Below, one piece after another: positions 26,700 through 37,325 of a stretch of DNA of 64,000 nucleotides (position 1 is its first letter; every line of letters begins with the position of its first letter). The notes under the pieces were generated by a model. The model did not search any database. It was not told the DNA's origin and was given only the letters and a program-made list of their open reading frames with translations. The translations under genes and the position numbers were made by a program. The stretch covers positions 639,360 through 703,359 of the forward strand of contig NZ_WTYG01000002.1 in NCBI RefSeq assembly GCF_009828015.1, written 5' to 3'. The stretch comes from Qipengyuania citrea (GTDB taxonomy: Bacteria; Pseudomonadota; Alphaproteobacteria; Sphingomonadales; Sphingomonadaceae).

Positions 26700-27458
26700 A
26701 TGACCAGCCATGCTCCCCCGCGCATCTTTTCCCGCAAGCGCCGGATTGCCGGGTTGCGCCGCGCGCGCGTTCGCCAGGCACACCGCGATGCCGCGCGCTA
26801 CCTGCTCGACGACATGGTCGAGGACGTGCTCGACCGGCTCGAATTCATCCGCCTGACGCCCGGCCGCGTGCTGGTGATCGGCGACTGGACCGGTACTCTC
26901 GCGCTGTCGCTGCGCGGCGCGGGGGCCGAGGTCGACGAACACGATGCCGCCAGCCTGGACGAGGAACGTCCACTCGACGGCGGCCCCTACGACCTGATCG
27001 TCAGCCTCGGATCGCTCGACCGCGTCAACGATCTGCCCGGCGCGCTGCTCCACCTCCGCAATGCGCTGGCCGAAGACGGACTGATGATCGCCAGCTTTCC
27101 CGGTGCGGGCAGCCTGCCGCACCTGCGGCGGGCGATGCTCGCCGCAGAGCCCGATCGGCCCGCGGCGCGGATGCATCCGCTGATCGACAACCAGGCAGCT
27201 GCCGGCCTGCTTCAGCGCGCGCTGTTCAAGCGCCAGGTGGTCGACAGCCATACGCTCACCGTGTCGTTCGGAGGGCTACACCGGCTGGTGTCCGACCTGC
27301 GCGACCAGGGCCTGGGCAGCGTGCTGGCCAGCGCCGCCCCGCCGCTCGGCAAGGCCGCGCTCGAACGCGCCGAACACGCCTTCATGAAGCAGGCGAACAA
27401 CAAGGGCCGCGTGCTCGAAAGCTTCGAGATCCTGACGCTGACTGGCTGGAAAGACTAG
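26700..27458 (+). CDS. SAM-dependent methyltransferase-like protein (NDUFAF5/BioC-like)
   Basis: A 252-aa protein with a class I methyltransferase fold. Motif I is modified (VLVIGDWTGTLA near residue 58). A later segment, YDLIVSLGSLDRVNDLPGAL near 95 followed by LAEDGLMIASFPG, is typical of the BioC/NDUFAF5 group. The GxGxG SAM loop is degenerate (GDWTG), so activity is uncertain. The ATG at 26700 is preferred over in-frame starts inside comF. It is convergent with ppdK, with only 8 bp between stops. Confidence 0.75.
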   Translation: MTSHAPPRIFSRKRRIAGLRRARVRQAHRDAARYLLDDMVEDVLDRLEFIRLTPGRVLVIGDWTGTLALSLRGAGAEVDEHDAASLDEERPLDGGPYDLIVSLGSLDRVNDLPGALLHLRNALAEDGLMIASFPGAGSLPHLRRAMLAAEPDRPAARMHPLIDNQAAAGLLQRALFKRQVVDSHTLTVSFGGLHRLVSDLRDQGLGSVLASAAPPLGKAALERAEHAFMKQANNKGRVLESFEILTLTGWKD

Positions 27459-27466
27459 CGAATTGC

Positions 27467-30133
<2,667 letters not shown>

Positions 30134-30159
30134 CAAGGCAATCCCTACAACTTGGACCA

Positions 30160-30177
30160 CATGGACCACGGTCCATG
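30160..30177. promoter_or_regulatory. Perfect palindrome upstream of ppdK
   Basis: CATGGACCACGGTCCATG has 8-bp perfect arms and a 2-bp centre, followed toward ppdK by a partial direct repeat TGGACCAC (30153-30160). It sits in the 57-bp glyS-ppdK gap, 27 bp before the ppdK start. It may be a repressor site or, as RNA, a processing hairpin. Confidence 0.35.
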
Positions 30178-30190
30178 GAGCAATAATTCA

Positions 30191-32410
30191 TCAGCCCTCG
30201 ATGCGGCTGAAATCGGCGACTTTGTGCACCGCAGCACGGAAGCGCGCAAGCAGGTCGAGCCGGTGTGCCCGCTTGTTTTCTTCATCGGCATTTACCGTCA
30301 CTTCTTCGAAGAAACGGTCGATCGGCGCCCGCAAAGCGGCCAGTGCGGCCATGGCGGCGGAAAAGTCTTCCGCTGCAATGGCTCGGCTCGCTGCCGGTTC
30401 CGAATTTGCCAAGGCATCCATGAGCGCCTTTTCGGCCGGTTCGGCCGCGTAGGAAAGCTCGCTGGCGTGGCGCTGCTCCATCTTGGCCGCGACCACTGCC
30501 TTCAGATCGGGATCGTCGACAATCGCCAGCGGGTCTTCCTCGCCCGTCCGCGCGATTTCGCCTTCGGCGCCGTGCCAGTCCTCCTTCTTGAGGATATTGG
30601 CCGCGCGCTTGTAGCCGGCGAGCAGGTTGGCGCCGTCTTCGCTGTCCATGAAGGACTGGAGCGCATGCACGCGGGCAAGCAGGCGGACAAGGTCGTCCTC
30701 GCCGCCAAGCGCGAAGACCGCGTCGATCAGGTCGTGGCGGACACCTGCCTCGCGCTGCTGGACCTTGAGGCGGTCGGCGAAGAAGTCGAGGAGGTCGCCT
30801 TGGGCAACGCCGAAACGAAGGTCGTTGTCTTGTACGATGCGGATAACACCCAGCGCCGCACGACGAAGTGCGAAGGGGTCTTTCGATCCGGTGGGCTTCT
30901 CATCGATCGAGAAGAAGCTGCGCAGCGTATCCAGCTTGTCCGCCAAGCTCACCGCCACCGTCACCGGTGCGGTCGGAACGTCGTCGCCCTGCCCCACCGG
31001 CTTGTAGTGATCGCGGATCGCGTCGGCGACGGCATCGGGCAGGCCCTCGGCGCGGGCATAATAGCCGCCCATCAGGCCCTGTAGCTCGGGAAACTCGCCG
31101 ACCATTTCGGTGACGAGGTCGGCCTTGGCGAGCCGCGCGGCCTGTTCGGCCATGTCGGCGAGGTCGTCCCGGCTCAAGCCGTCACCCCCGCGCAGGCGGG
31201 GGTCCAGCTGGCCTGAATTGCCTGTACCACCGCCGTTATCTGGATTCCCGCCTTCGCGGGAATGACGGGTGTTGGGTTTGACGATTTCTTCCTCGACCAG
31301 CCAGCGCGCAAGCTTGGCCACGCGCTCGACCTTGTCGGCCACCGCGCCCAGCTTCTCGTGGAAGGTGATCCGCTCCAGCCCCTTGGCGTGCTCGGCGAGC
31401 GTTTTCTTGCGATCGACGTCCCAGAAGAAGCGCGCGTCGGACAGGCGCGCGGCGAGGACCTTGCGGTTGCCGTCGACCACGCGCGCGCCGCCATCCTCCG
31501 CCTCGATATTGGCGGTGCAGATGAAAGCGTTGGCGAGTTCGCCCTTCTCGTCCTCGCAAACGAAGTACTTCTGGTTGACGCGCGCAGTCAGCTGAATCGT
31601 CTCGGGCGGGACCTCGAGGAAATCCTCCTCGAACCGGCCGAGCAGCGGAACGGGCCATTCGGTCAGGCCTGCGTTCTCGATCACCAGCCCCTCGTCCTCG
31701 ACGAGGCGGAGGCCGGCTTCACTGGCGACCTTGGCGGCGCCCGAGCGGATCAGGTCCTGCCGTTCCTCATGGTCGACGATGACATGCCCCGCGCGCAGCT
31801 TCATCGCATAGTCGTCGGCATTGCCGATGGTGATGTCGCCCGAGTGGTGGAAGCGGTGGCCCAGCGTGACCGCGCCGCTGGTGACGCCGTGCACCTCGCA
31901 TTCGACCACGTCGTCACCCAGCAGCGCGACGATACCGGACAATGGGCGAACCCAGCGCAAGGACTCCGTGCTGATCGAGGCCGCGCCCCAGCGCATCGAC
32001 TTGGGCCATGAAAAGTCGCGGATAATCGCGGGGATCGCTTCGGCGAGCAGGTCCGCCGTGGCGCGACCGGGTACGTTCTTTACCGCGAAATAGGTCGCCC
32101 TGCCCTTCACATCGCGCGTTTCGAGCTGGCCCTTGTCCACCCCCGCCTTGCGGCAGAAACCGTCGATCGCCTGATCGGGCGCGCCAACCGGCGGACCCTT
32201 CAGTTCTTCGCTGACAGCCTCGGTCGCCAGCGGCAGGCCGCGCGCGATCAGCACAAGGCGGCGCGGAGTCGACCAGACGGTGATCTCGCCGCACTCGACA
32301 CTGGCGGCGTCCAGTTCGCGGCGGAACAGCTTTTCCAGTTCGGCGCGCGCGCCGGCCTGCATGCGCGCGGGGATTTCTTCGCTGCGGAGTTCGAGGAGAA
32401 AATCAGACAT
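30191..32410 (-). CDS. glyS: Glycyl-tRNA synthetase beta subunit (with translated REP insertion)
   Basis: A 739-aa beta subunit of the alpha2beta2 bacterial GlyRS. It begins MSDFLLELRSEEIPARM, as in the family, fixing the ATG at 32410. The tRNA-binding and HD-like regions follow, and the C-terminus has the anticodon-binding domain (KEDWHGAEGEIARTGEEDP). An approximately 31-residue segment at about 381-412 (containing TRHSREGGNP and LDPRLRGGDG) is encoded by a compound REP element and has no counterpart in the family as I know it. The frame stays open through it. It lies in an operon with glyQ and ppdK. Confidence 0.94.
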   Translation of the reverse strand: MSDFLLELRSEEIPARMQAGARAELEKLFRRELDAASVECGEITVWSTPRRLVLIARGLPLATEAVSEELKGPPVGAPDQAIDGFCRKAGVDKGQLETRDVKGRATYFAVKNVPGRATADLLAEAIPAIIRDFSWPKSMRWGAASISTESLRWVRPLSGIVALLGDDVVECEVHGVTSGAVTLGHRFHHSGDITIGNADDYAMKLRAGHVIVDHEERQDLIRSGAAKVASEAGLRLVEDEGLVIENAGLTEWPVPLLGRFEEDFLEVPPETIQLTARVNQKYFVCEDEKGELANAFICTANIEAEDGGARVVDGNRKVLAARLSDARFFWDVDRKKTLAEHAKGLERITFHEKLGAVADKVERVAKLARWLVEEEIVKPNTRHSREGGNPDNGGGTGNSGQLDPRLRGGDGLSRDDLADMAEQAARLAKADLVTEMVGEFPELQGLMGGYYARAEGLPDAVADAIRDHYKPVGQGDDVPTAPVTVAVSLADKLDTLRSFFSIDEKPTGSKDPFALRRAALGVIRIVQDNDLRFGVAQGDLLDFFADRLKVQQREAGVRHDLIDAVFALGGEDDLVRLLARVHALQSFMDSEDGANLLAGYKRAANILKKEDWHGAEGEIARTGEEDPLAIVDDPDLKAVVAAKMEQRHASELSYAAEPAEKALMDALANSEPAASRAIAAEDFSAAMAALAALRAPIDRFFEEVTVNADEENKRAHRLDLLARFRAAVHKVADFSRIEG
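31181..31266 (-). repeat. Compound REP element (inverted pair) inside glyS
   Basis: Two 27-bp imperfect palindromes in opposite orientation, 31181-31207 (core CCCGCGCAGGCGGG) and 31240-31266 (core on the minus strand CCCGCGAAGGCGGG), are separated by 32 bp. Both fit GTCAYYCCCGCGMAGGCG and end TCCAG. On the minus strand the first arm runs into CCAGATAA, a junction shared with the intergenic copy at 32422-32507. No transposase is nearby, so it resembles a REP/BIME spread by a distant RAYT-type transposase. Confidence 0.85.
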
Positions 32411-32413
32411 AAT

Positions 32414-32517
32414 CCCGCTCCGTCGCCCCTGCGCAGGCAGGGGCCCAGATAAGGGCTGTAGCAAGCTCCTCAGGTGGCAGATAGGCTCCTGCCTTCGCAG
32501 GAGCGACGGGAGCGGGT
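32414..32517 (+). repeat. Compound REP element (inverted pair) between glyQ and glyS
   Basis: Two 27-bp units, 32422-32448 (core CCTGCGCAGGCAGG) and 32481-32507 (inverted, core CCTGCGAAGGCAGG), have a 32-bp spacer, exactly the geometry of the copy in glyS, but in opposite orientation judged by the CCAGATAA junction. Flanking CCCGCTCCGTCGC (32414-32426) and its inverted near-copy extend the potential cruciform over about 104 bp. It fills nearly all of the glyQ-glyS gap and would form a large hairpin in the operon mRNA. Confidence 0.85.
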
Positions 32518-32524
32518 AAACAGA

Positions 32525-33424
32525 TCATTTCGACCACTCCGGATATTTCTCGGCCCAGGCGGGCGCTTCCTTGGCCATATGCGCTTCGCAGCTGCCGCGC
32601 GCGAGATCGCGGACCCGGCCCATGTAGCTGGCGCGTTCCTGCACGCTGATCACGCCGCGCGCCTGCAACAGGTTGAAGATGTGGCTGGCCTCCACCGCCT
32701 GTTCGTAGGCGGCGATCGGCACGTCATTGGCGAGCGCGTTCCGGCACTCGGCCTCGGCCTTGTTGAACAGGTCGAACAGCGCGCCCGTTTCGGCGACTTC
32801 GAAGTTCCATTTCGACATCTGTTTCTCGTTCTCGAGGAAGACGTCGCCATAGCTCACGCCGCGATCGTTGAAGGCGAGATCGTAGACGTTGTCGACACCC
32901 TGGATATACATCGCGAGGCGTTCGAGCCCGTAAGTCAGCTCGCCCGCCACCGGCTTGCAGTCGAACCCGCCCATCTGCTGGAAATAGGTGAACTGGGTAA
33001 CTTCCATGCCGTCGCACCAGACTTCCCAGCCAAGCCCCCAGGCGCCCAGCGTGGGGCTTTCCCAATCGTCCTCGACGAAGCGGATATCGTGCTTCAGCGG
33101 ATCGATGCCGATCACTTCGAGACTCTTGAGATAGAGGTCCTGAATATCGGGCGGGCTCGGCTTGAGGATAACCTGGTATTGGTAATAATGCTGCAGCCGG
33201 TTAGGGTTCTCGCCATAACGCCCGTCGGTCGGGCGGCGGCACGGCTGGACGAAGGCGGCGTTCCACGGCTCGGGGCCGAGCGCGCGCAGCGTCGTCGCGG
33301 TGTGGAATGTGCCGGCGCCCATGCGCATGTCGTAGGGTTGCAGGATGAGGCAGCCCTGCGCGCTCCAGAAATCGTGCAGCGCGAGGATCATGTCCTGGAA
33401 GGAATTTTGCGGATTGCGGTCCAT
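32525..33424 (-). CDS. glyQ: Glycyl-tRNA synthetase alpha subunit
   Basis: A 299-aa catalytic subunit. The class II core is clear: [18 protein letters not shown] at the N-terminus, [20 protein letters not shown] near residue 35, and the terminal segment [20 protein letters not shown]. The ATG at 33424 gives the family length; a GTG at 33454 would add 10 residues. It is the first gene of the glyQ-glyS-ppdK operon and is divergent from the TraB/GumN genes. Confidence 0.95.
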   Translation of the reverse strand: MDRNPQNSFQDMILALHDFWSAQGCLILQPYDMRMGAGTFHTATTLRALGPEPWNAAFVQPCRRPTDGRYGENPNRLQHYYQYQVILKPSPPDIQDLYLKSLEVIGIDPLKHDIRFVEDDWESPTLGAWGLGWEVWCDGMEVTQFTYFQQMGGFDCKPVAGELTYGLERLAMYIQGVDNVYDLAFNDRGVSYGDVFLENEKQMSKWNFEVAETGALFDLFNKAEAECRNALANDVPIAAYEQAVEASHIFNLLQARGVISVQERASYMGRVRDLARGSCEAHMAKEAPAWAEKYPEWSK

Positions 33425-33537
33425 GGCGCGGGGCAATGGCGCACGATGTTTCACCGGTCAATGCCGCAGCGCTGCTTGGCAAGCACGGGGTTGCATAGGT
33501 ATCCTGCAGGCAACTGTCCCGAATGGAATCGCATTAC

Positions 33538-34476
33538 ATGACCGCCTTCTCGCTTCGCCCGGCGATGCTCGCCCTCGCCCCCCTTGCTCTCGCGCTGCAG
33601 GGATGCGCCACCTATTCCGACCCGGTCGCCGAGCCGGCTGCGCCGGTCGCGCAGCCTGCCGCGCCTGCCGAACCCGTGGGCCCGGGCCTGTGGAAGGTCG
33701 TGGACGAGGACACGACGATCTACCTGTTCGGCACCATCCACGCCCTGCCCGAAACCGTCGAATGGTATCGCGGGCCGATCGGCGAAGCGCTGGCGGAAAC
33801 GCAGGAACTGGTCACCGAGATCCCCAGCGGTGCCGCGCTCGATCCTGCAGCGCAGCAGCAGGTGATGACCAAGGCGCTGCTGGCCGACGGGCGCACGCTG
33901 CGCGACCTGCTGGGCGACGATGATCGCGCGAAGTTCGAAGCCGCGCTGGCCGGGATGAACATGCCGCCCGCCGCCTTCGACCAGTTCGAACCGTGGTTCG
34001 CGGCCATGACGCTGTCGATCGTACCCCTGCTCCAGGCCGGCTACAAGGCGGAAAGCGGGGTCGAGATGAAGCTGGAGGAACTCGCTCCGGCCAGTGCGGC
34101 GCGCGGCGCGCTCGAAACGCTCGAATGGCAGATCGAACTGTTCGACACGCTGCCGGTGGAATCGCAGGTCGCCTTCCTGATGGTCTCGGCCGACAATATC
34201 GACGACATCGTCCCGATGATGGACCGCATGGTCGAAGAATGGCTCGATGGCGATGCCGACGGGCTGGCCGCGCTGCTCAACGAGGGGCTGACCGATCCGG
34301 TGCTCGCCAAGGCGCTGCTCTACGATCGCAACGAGCGCTGGGCCGAATGGATCGATACGCGGCTGGACGAGCCCGGCACGGTGTTCGTTGCCGTGGGCGC
34401 GGGGCATCTGGCGGGCGCGATGAGCGTGCAGGACTATCTCACCGGCCGCGGGCTGGCGGTGACCCGCGTGCAATAG
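33538..34476 (+). CDS. TraB/GumN family lipoprotein (copy 1)
   Basis: A 312-aa TraB/GumN (TIKI-like) protein. The N-terminal signal ends in a lipobox-like LALALQGC, so it should be a lipoprotein. The two GxxH motifs of this putative metalloprotease family are present: LFGTIHALP near residue 65 and VGAGHLAG near 290. The second copy follows by 53 bp, indicating a tandem duplication. The ATG at 33538 is chosen because it gives a compact signal peptide; an ATG at 33523 is also possible. The bacterial substrate is unknown. Confidence 0.83.
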   Translation: MTAFSLRPAMLALAPLALALQGCATYSDPVAEPAAPVAQPAAPAEPVGPGLWKVVDEDTTIYLFGTIHALPETVEWYRGPIGEALAETQELVTEIPSGAALDPAAQQQVMTKALLADGRTLRDLLGDDDRAKFEAALAGMNMPPAAFDQFEPWFAAMTLSIVPLLQAGYKAESGVEMKLEELAPASAARGALETLEWQIELFDTLPVESQVAFLMVSADNIDDIVPMMDRMVEEWLDGDADGLAALLNEGLTDPVLAKALLYDRNERWAEWIDTRLDEPGTVFVAVGAGHLAGAMSVQDYLTGRGLAVTRVQ

Positions 34477-34529
34477 CTGTCCCATCGTCGGACCGCGGGC
34501 TTTTCCCGGCTTGCGCGGCCGCGCGTTCC

Positions 34530-35444
34530 ATGCAGATAGGCCATGTGACGTTTCGCTTATCCTCCCGGGCCGGCCGCATGCTCGGTCTTGCGCTGGCGCT
34601 GCTGCTCGCCGCTTGCGACAGCACGCCCGATGCCGCCAAGCCCGATGGGCCGCACCCCGCATTGTGGGAAATCACCGATAGCGCAGGTGCGGTCGAGGGA
34701 TGGCTGTTCGGCACGATCCACGCGCTGCCCGACGGGGCCAAGTGGCAATCGCCGCGGCTGACCGAAACGCTTGGCGATGCCGACATGCTGGTGGTCGAAG
34801 TGGCCGATCTCGACAATGGCGAGGACCTGTCGAATCTGTTCCAGCAGATGGCCTTCGACCGGCGCGAGGGGCCGGTGATCGAGCGGATCGATCCCGCGCT
34901 GCGCGGCGAATTCGAGGAACTGCTGGTCAAGGCCAAGGTCCGCCGGAGCTATTTCGACCCGATGGAAAGCTGGGCTGCGGCGCTGGCGCTGGCGCAGGTC
35001 GCGCAGACCAACAAGGCGGAAAACGGCGCCGACCGCGTGCTGCTGGCCGCCTTCGACCAGCGCGAGGTCGTCGAGCTCGAGGGCGCGCGCGCGCAACTGG
35101 CCATCTTCGATACGTTGCCCCAGACCGAACAGCGCGACCTCCTCAATGCCGTGATCGAGGAAGCGCGCGAATATGGCGACAAGGGCGATACGCTGGCCAA
35201 CGCCTGGCTGGGCGGCGACACCGACCGGCTGATCGAGCTGACGCGGCGCGGGATCCTCGCCGACCCCGAACTTGCGCAGGTCCTGCTGTATGACCGCAAC
35301 CGGGCCTGGGCGGCGCAGATCGAGAACCTGCTTTCCGCCAGCGAACGCCCGCTGATCGCGGTGGGCGCGGGCCACCTGCTCGGCGAACGCGGTCTGCCCG
35401 CCCTGCTCGAAAGCCGCGGCTACACCGTCAGCCGCCTCGAATAA
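34530..35444 (+). CDS. TraB/GumN family lipoprotein (copy 2)
   Basis: A 304-aa paralogue of the preceding gene. It has a lipoprotein signal (LALALLLAAC) and the same GxxH motifs, LFGTIHALP near residue 60 and VGAGHLLG near 275, but only moderate similarity elsewhere, so the duplication is old. The ATG at 34530 is used; internal starts at 34545 (GTG) and 34578 (ATG) would shorten the signal's n-region. The long open frame running upstream lies inside copy 1 and is not coding. It probably forms an operon with copy 1. Confidence 0.82.
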   Translation: MQIGHVTFRLSSRAGRMLGLALALLLAACDSTPDAAKPDGPHPALWEITDSAGAVEGWLFGTIHALPDGAKWQSPRLTETLGDADMLVVEVADLDNGEDLSNLFQQMAFDRREGPVIERIDPALRGEFEELLVKAKVRRSYFDPMESWAAALALAQVAQTNKAENGADRVLLAAFDQREVVELEGARAQLAIFDTLPQTEQRDLLNAVIEEAREYGDKGDTLANAWLGGDTDRLIELTRRGILADPELAQVLLYDRNRAWAAQIENLLSASERPLIAVGAGHLLGERGLPALLESRGYTVSRLE

Positions 35445-35573
35445 CGCCGCCCGGCAGGCGATGCCGCTTGCTTTTCACGCCCGCCCTGCGTATGCGCGCG
35501 CCCTTCGGCACCATGGTCATCCCTGGAGGCGTGGTGGACCGAGCAACCAAATAGCATTCGAAAGGTAAGTGCC

Positions 35574-36260
35574 ATGAGCGACGCTCTGACCCTGCCGGCC
35601 GAGGCGCGTGAACGGGCTGGCAAGGGAGCCTCCCGTCAGCTGCGCCGTGAAGGCCGTGTCCCCGCCGTGATCTACGGCGGCAAGGAAGACCCCATCATGA
35701 TCCACGTCGAGGAGAAGGAACTGGTCAAACAGCTGATGACCGGTCACTTCATGAACTCGATCGTCGAGGTCGAAATCGGTGGCAAGAAGGTCAAGACACT
35801 TCCCAAGGACGTCGCTCTCAACCCGGTCACCGACCGTCCCGAGCACGCCGACTTCTTCCGCCTCGCCAAGGGCGGCAAGATCGAAGTTTCGGTCCCCGTC
35901 GTGTTCCTCAACGAGGAAGCCAGCCCCGGCCTGAAGAAGGGCGGCGTGCTGAACGTGGTCCGTCACGAGCTGGAACTGGTCTGCGACAACGACAAGATCC
36001 CCGGCGAGATCGAAGTCGACGTCACCGGCAAGGAAGTCGGCGATTCGATCCACATCAGCGAAGTGCAGCTGCCCGCCGGCAGCGAAAGCGCGATCACCGA
36101 TCGCGACTTCACCATCGCCACGCTGGTTGCTCCCTCGGCGCTCAAGAAGGCCGAAGGCGATACCACGCAGGACGGCGAAACCGATCCGCAGGATGTCCCC
36201 GCCACCGAACAGGGTGTCGACGAGGACGCTGCGCAGGAACAGGCAGACAAGAGCGAGTAA
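35574..36260 (+). CDS. rplY: 50S ribosomal protein L25/general stress protein Ctc
   Basis: A 228-aa long-form L25 (TL5/CTC type). The N-terminal 5S-rRNA-binding domain contains [20 protein letters not shown] and [10 protein letters not shown]. The C-terminal beta domain contains [20 protein letters not shown], and an acidic tail rich in E, D and Q follows. The ATG is preceded by a GAAAGGTAAG Shine-Dalgarno-like run. It is followed by a strong terminator and then pth, its common neighbour. Confidence 0.95.
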   Translation: MSDALTLPAEARERAGKGASRQLRREGRVPAVIYGGKEDPIMIHVEEKELVKQLMTGHFMNSIVEVEIGGKKVKTLPKDVALNPVTDRPEHADFFRLAKGGKIEVSVPVVFLNEEASPGLKKGGVLNVVRHELELVCDNDKIPGEIEVDVTGKEVGDSIHISEVQLPAGSESAITDRDFTIATLVAPSALKKAEGDTTQDGETDPQDVPATEQGVDEDAAQEQADKSE

Positions 36261-36286
36261 TCGCCTCTTGCCTCACCGCAACGAAG

Positions 36287-36314
36287 CGCCGGTCCCGCGA
36301 GGGGCCGGCGTTTT
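36287..36314 (+). terminator. Intrinsic terminator after rplY
   Basis: The stem CGCCGGTCCC / GGGGCCGGCG (36287-36296, 36301-36310, one wobble) with a GCGA (GNRA) loop is followed by TTTTGCGTTT. It sits 26 bp beyond the rplY stop and 34 bp before pth, so pth expression depends on readthrough or its own promoter. Confidence 0.85.
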
Positions 36315-36347
36315 GCGTTTGGCCCCATGGTCGCTAGAGGACCCCGC

Positions 36348-36917
36348 ATGCAGATATGGACAGGCCTTGGAAATCCCGGACCGCAATACGCCATGAACCG
36401 GCACAATGTCGGCTTCATGGCGGTCGACGTCATCGCGGCGATGTACGATTTCGGCCCGGTCCAGAAGAAGTTTTCCGGCTGGGCGCAGGAAGGCAGGATC
36501 GGCACGCACAAGGTGCTGCTGCTCAAGCCCGCGACCTTCATGAACGAAAGCGGCCGCGCGGTGGGCGAAGCGCTGCGGTTCTACAAACTCGACCCAGACG
36601 CGCTGACGGTGTTCCATGACGAGCTCGACCTTGCCGCCTTCAAGGTCAAGGTCCGCATGGGCGGCGGGCTGGCGGGCCATAACGGGCTGCGGTCGATCAA
36701 CCAGCACCTTGGTCCCGATTTCCGCCGCGTGCGGATCGGCATCGGCCACCCCGGATCGAAAGAGCGCGTCCACGGCCATGTGCTGGGCAATTACGCCAAG
36801 AGCGAAATGGACCCGCTGGCCGACATGCTGGCGGCAATGGCGGCCGAAGCCGAATGGCTGGCCAAGGGTGACGACGCCCGCTTCATGAACGATATCGCGC
36901 TGCGCCTGCAGGACTGA
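36348..36917 (+). CDS. pth: Peptidyl-tRNA hydrolase
   Basis: A 189-aa enzyme that frees tRNA from prematurely released peptidyl-tRNA. The N-terminus MQIWTGLGNPGPQYAMNRHN contains the catalytic His (about residue 19). The activating Asp is in FHDELDL near 88, and the family motif GGGLAGHNGLRS is near 103. The ATG at 36348 follows AGAGGA and matches the family start; a longer frame from 36327 does not. Confidence 0.95.
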   Translation: MQIWTGLGNPGPQYAMNRHNVGFMAVDVIAAMYDFGPVQKKFSGWAQEGRIGTHKVLLLKPATFMNESGRAVGEALRFYKLDPDALTVFHDELDLAAFKVKVRMGGGLAGHNGLRSINQHLGPDFRRVRIGIGHPGSKERVHGHVLGNYAKSEMDPLADMLAAMAAEAEWLAKGDDARFMNDIALRLQD

Positions 36918-36943
36918 ACCGGCGAGAAGTCGAAATGTCCCGG

Positions 36944-36960
36944 TTGGAGACAATCGTGCA
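36944..36960 (+). promoter_or_regulatory. Candidate sigma-54 (-24/-12) promoter for the PEP-CTERM gene
   Basis: TTGGAGACAATCGTGCA has GG at 36946-36947 and GC at 36958-36959, spaced by exactly 10 bp as required for RpoN, with consensus TTGG and TGCA ends. A start near 36970 would give a 54-nt leader containing a CGAATGC/GCATTCG dyad at 36979-37004. PEP-CTERM genes of exosortase systems are known RpoN targets in some proteobacteria. Confidence 0.45.
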
Positions 36961-37023
36961 AAGACGGTTCGAAAAGTGCGAATGCTCCATTATCGCGGCA
37001 TTCGAATAATTCGGGGATCATTC

Positions 37024-37245
37024 ATGCGCCTGTTGCAGACAGCACTTCTCACCGCCAGCTTGCTGGTCACGGCCACTTCCGCGGCGGCGATGACCCGCCC
37101 GCCCAGCGATTCGGGTGGCGGAAACGGCAGCGGCGGAACTGCGGTTCCCGAACCGGGCGCGTTGGCGATGATGGGGACCGGTATCGCGGGCTACGGTGCC
37201 GCAGTGGCGCTCTACCGCCGCAAGAAGCGCAAGCGGGGCGGCTAG
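37024..37245 (+). CDS. Small PEP-CTERM sorting-domain protein
   Basis: A 73-aa precursor. A signal peptide (residues 1-22, ending TSAAA) is followed by only about 18 residues of Ser/Gly-rich spacer and then the PEP-CTERM signal: VPEP at about 41, a hydrophobic span (GALAMMGTGIAGYGAAVAL) and a basic end (YRRKKRKRGG). Such proteins are processed by an exosortase (XrtA) linked to exopolysaccharide export; no exosortase is in this window. The mature region is extremely short. The start at 37024 is set by the signal peptide. Confidence 0.83.
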   Translation: MRLLQTALLTASLLVTATSAAAMTRPPSDSGGGNGSGGTAVPEPGALAMMGTGIAGYGAAVALYRRKKRKRGG

Positions 37246-37325
37246 CTTCGGTCCGGCGCGGCGGCCTTCGAACCGCTGGCCAATCGGGGCATTTGACGGC
37301 ATGCTTCCGCGGAAGGGAGACTGCC

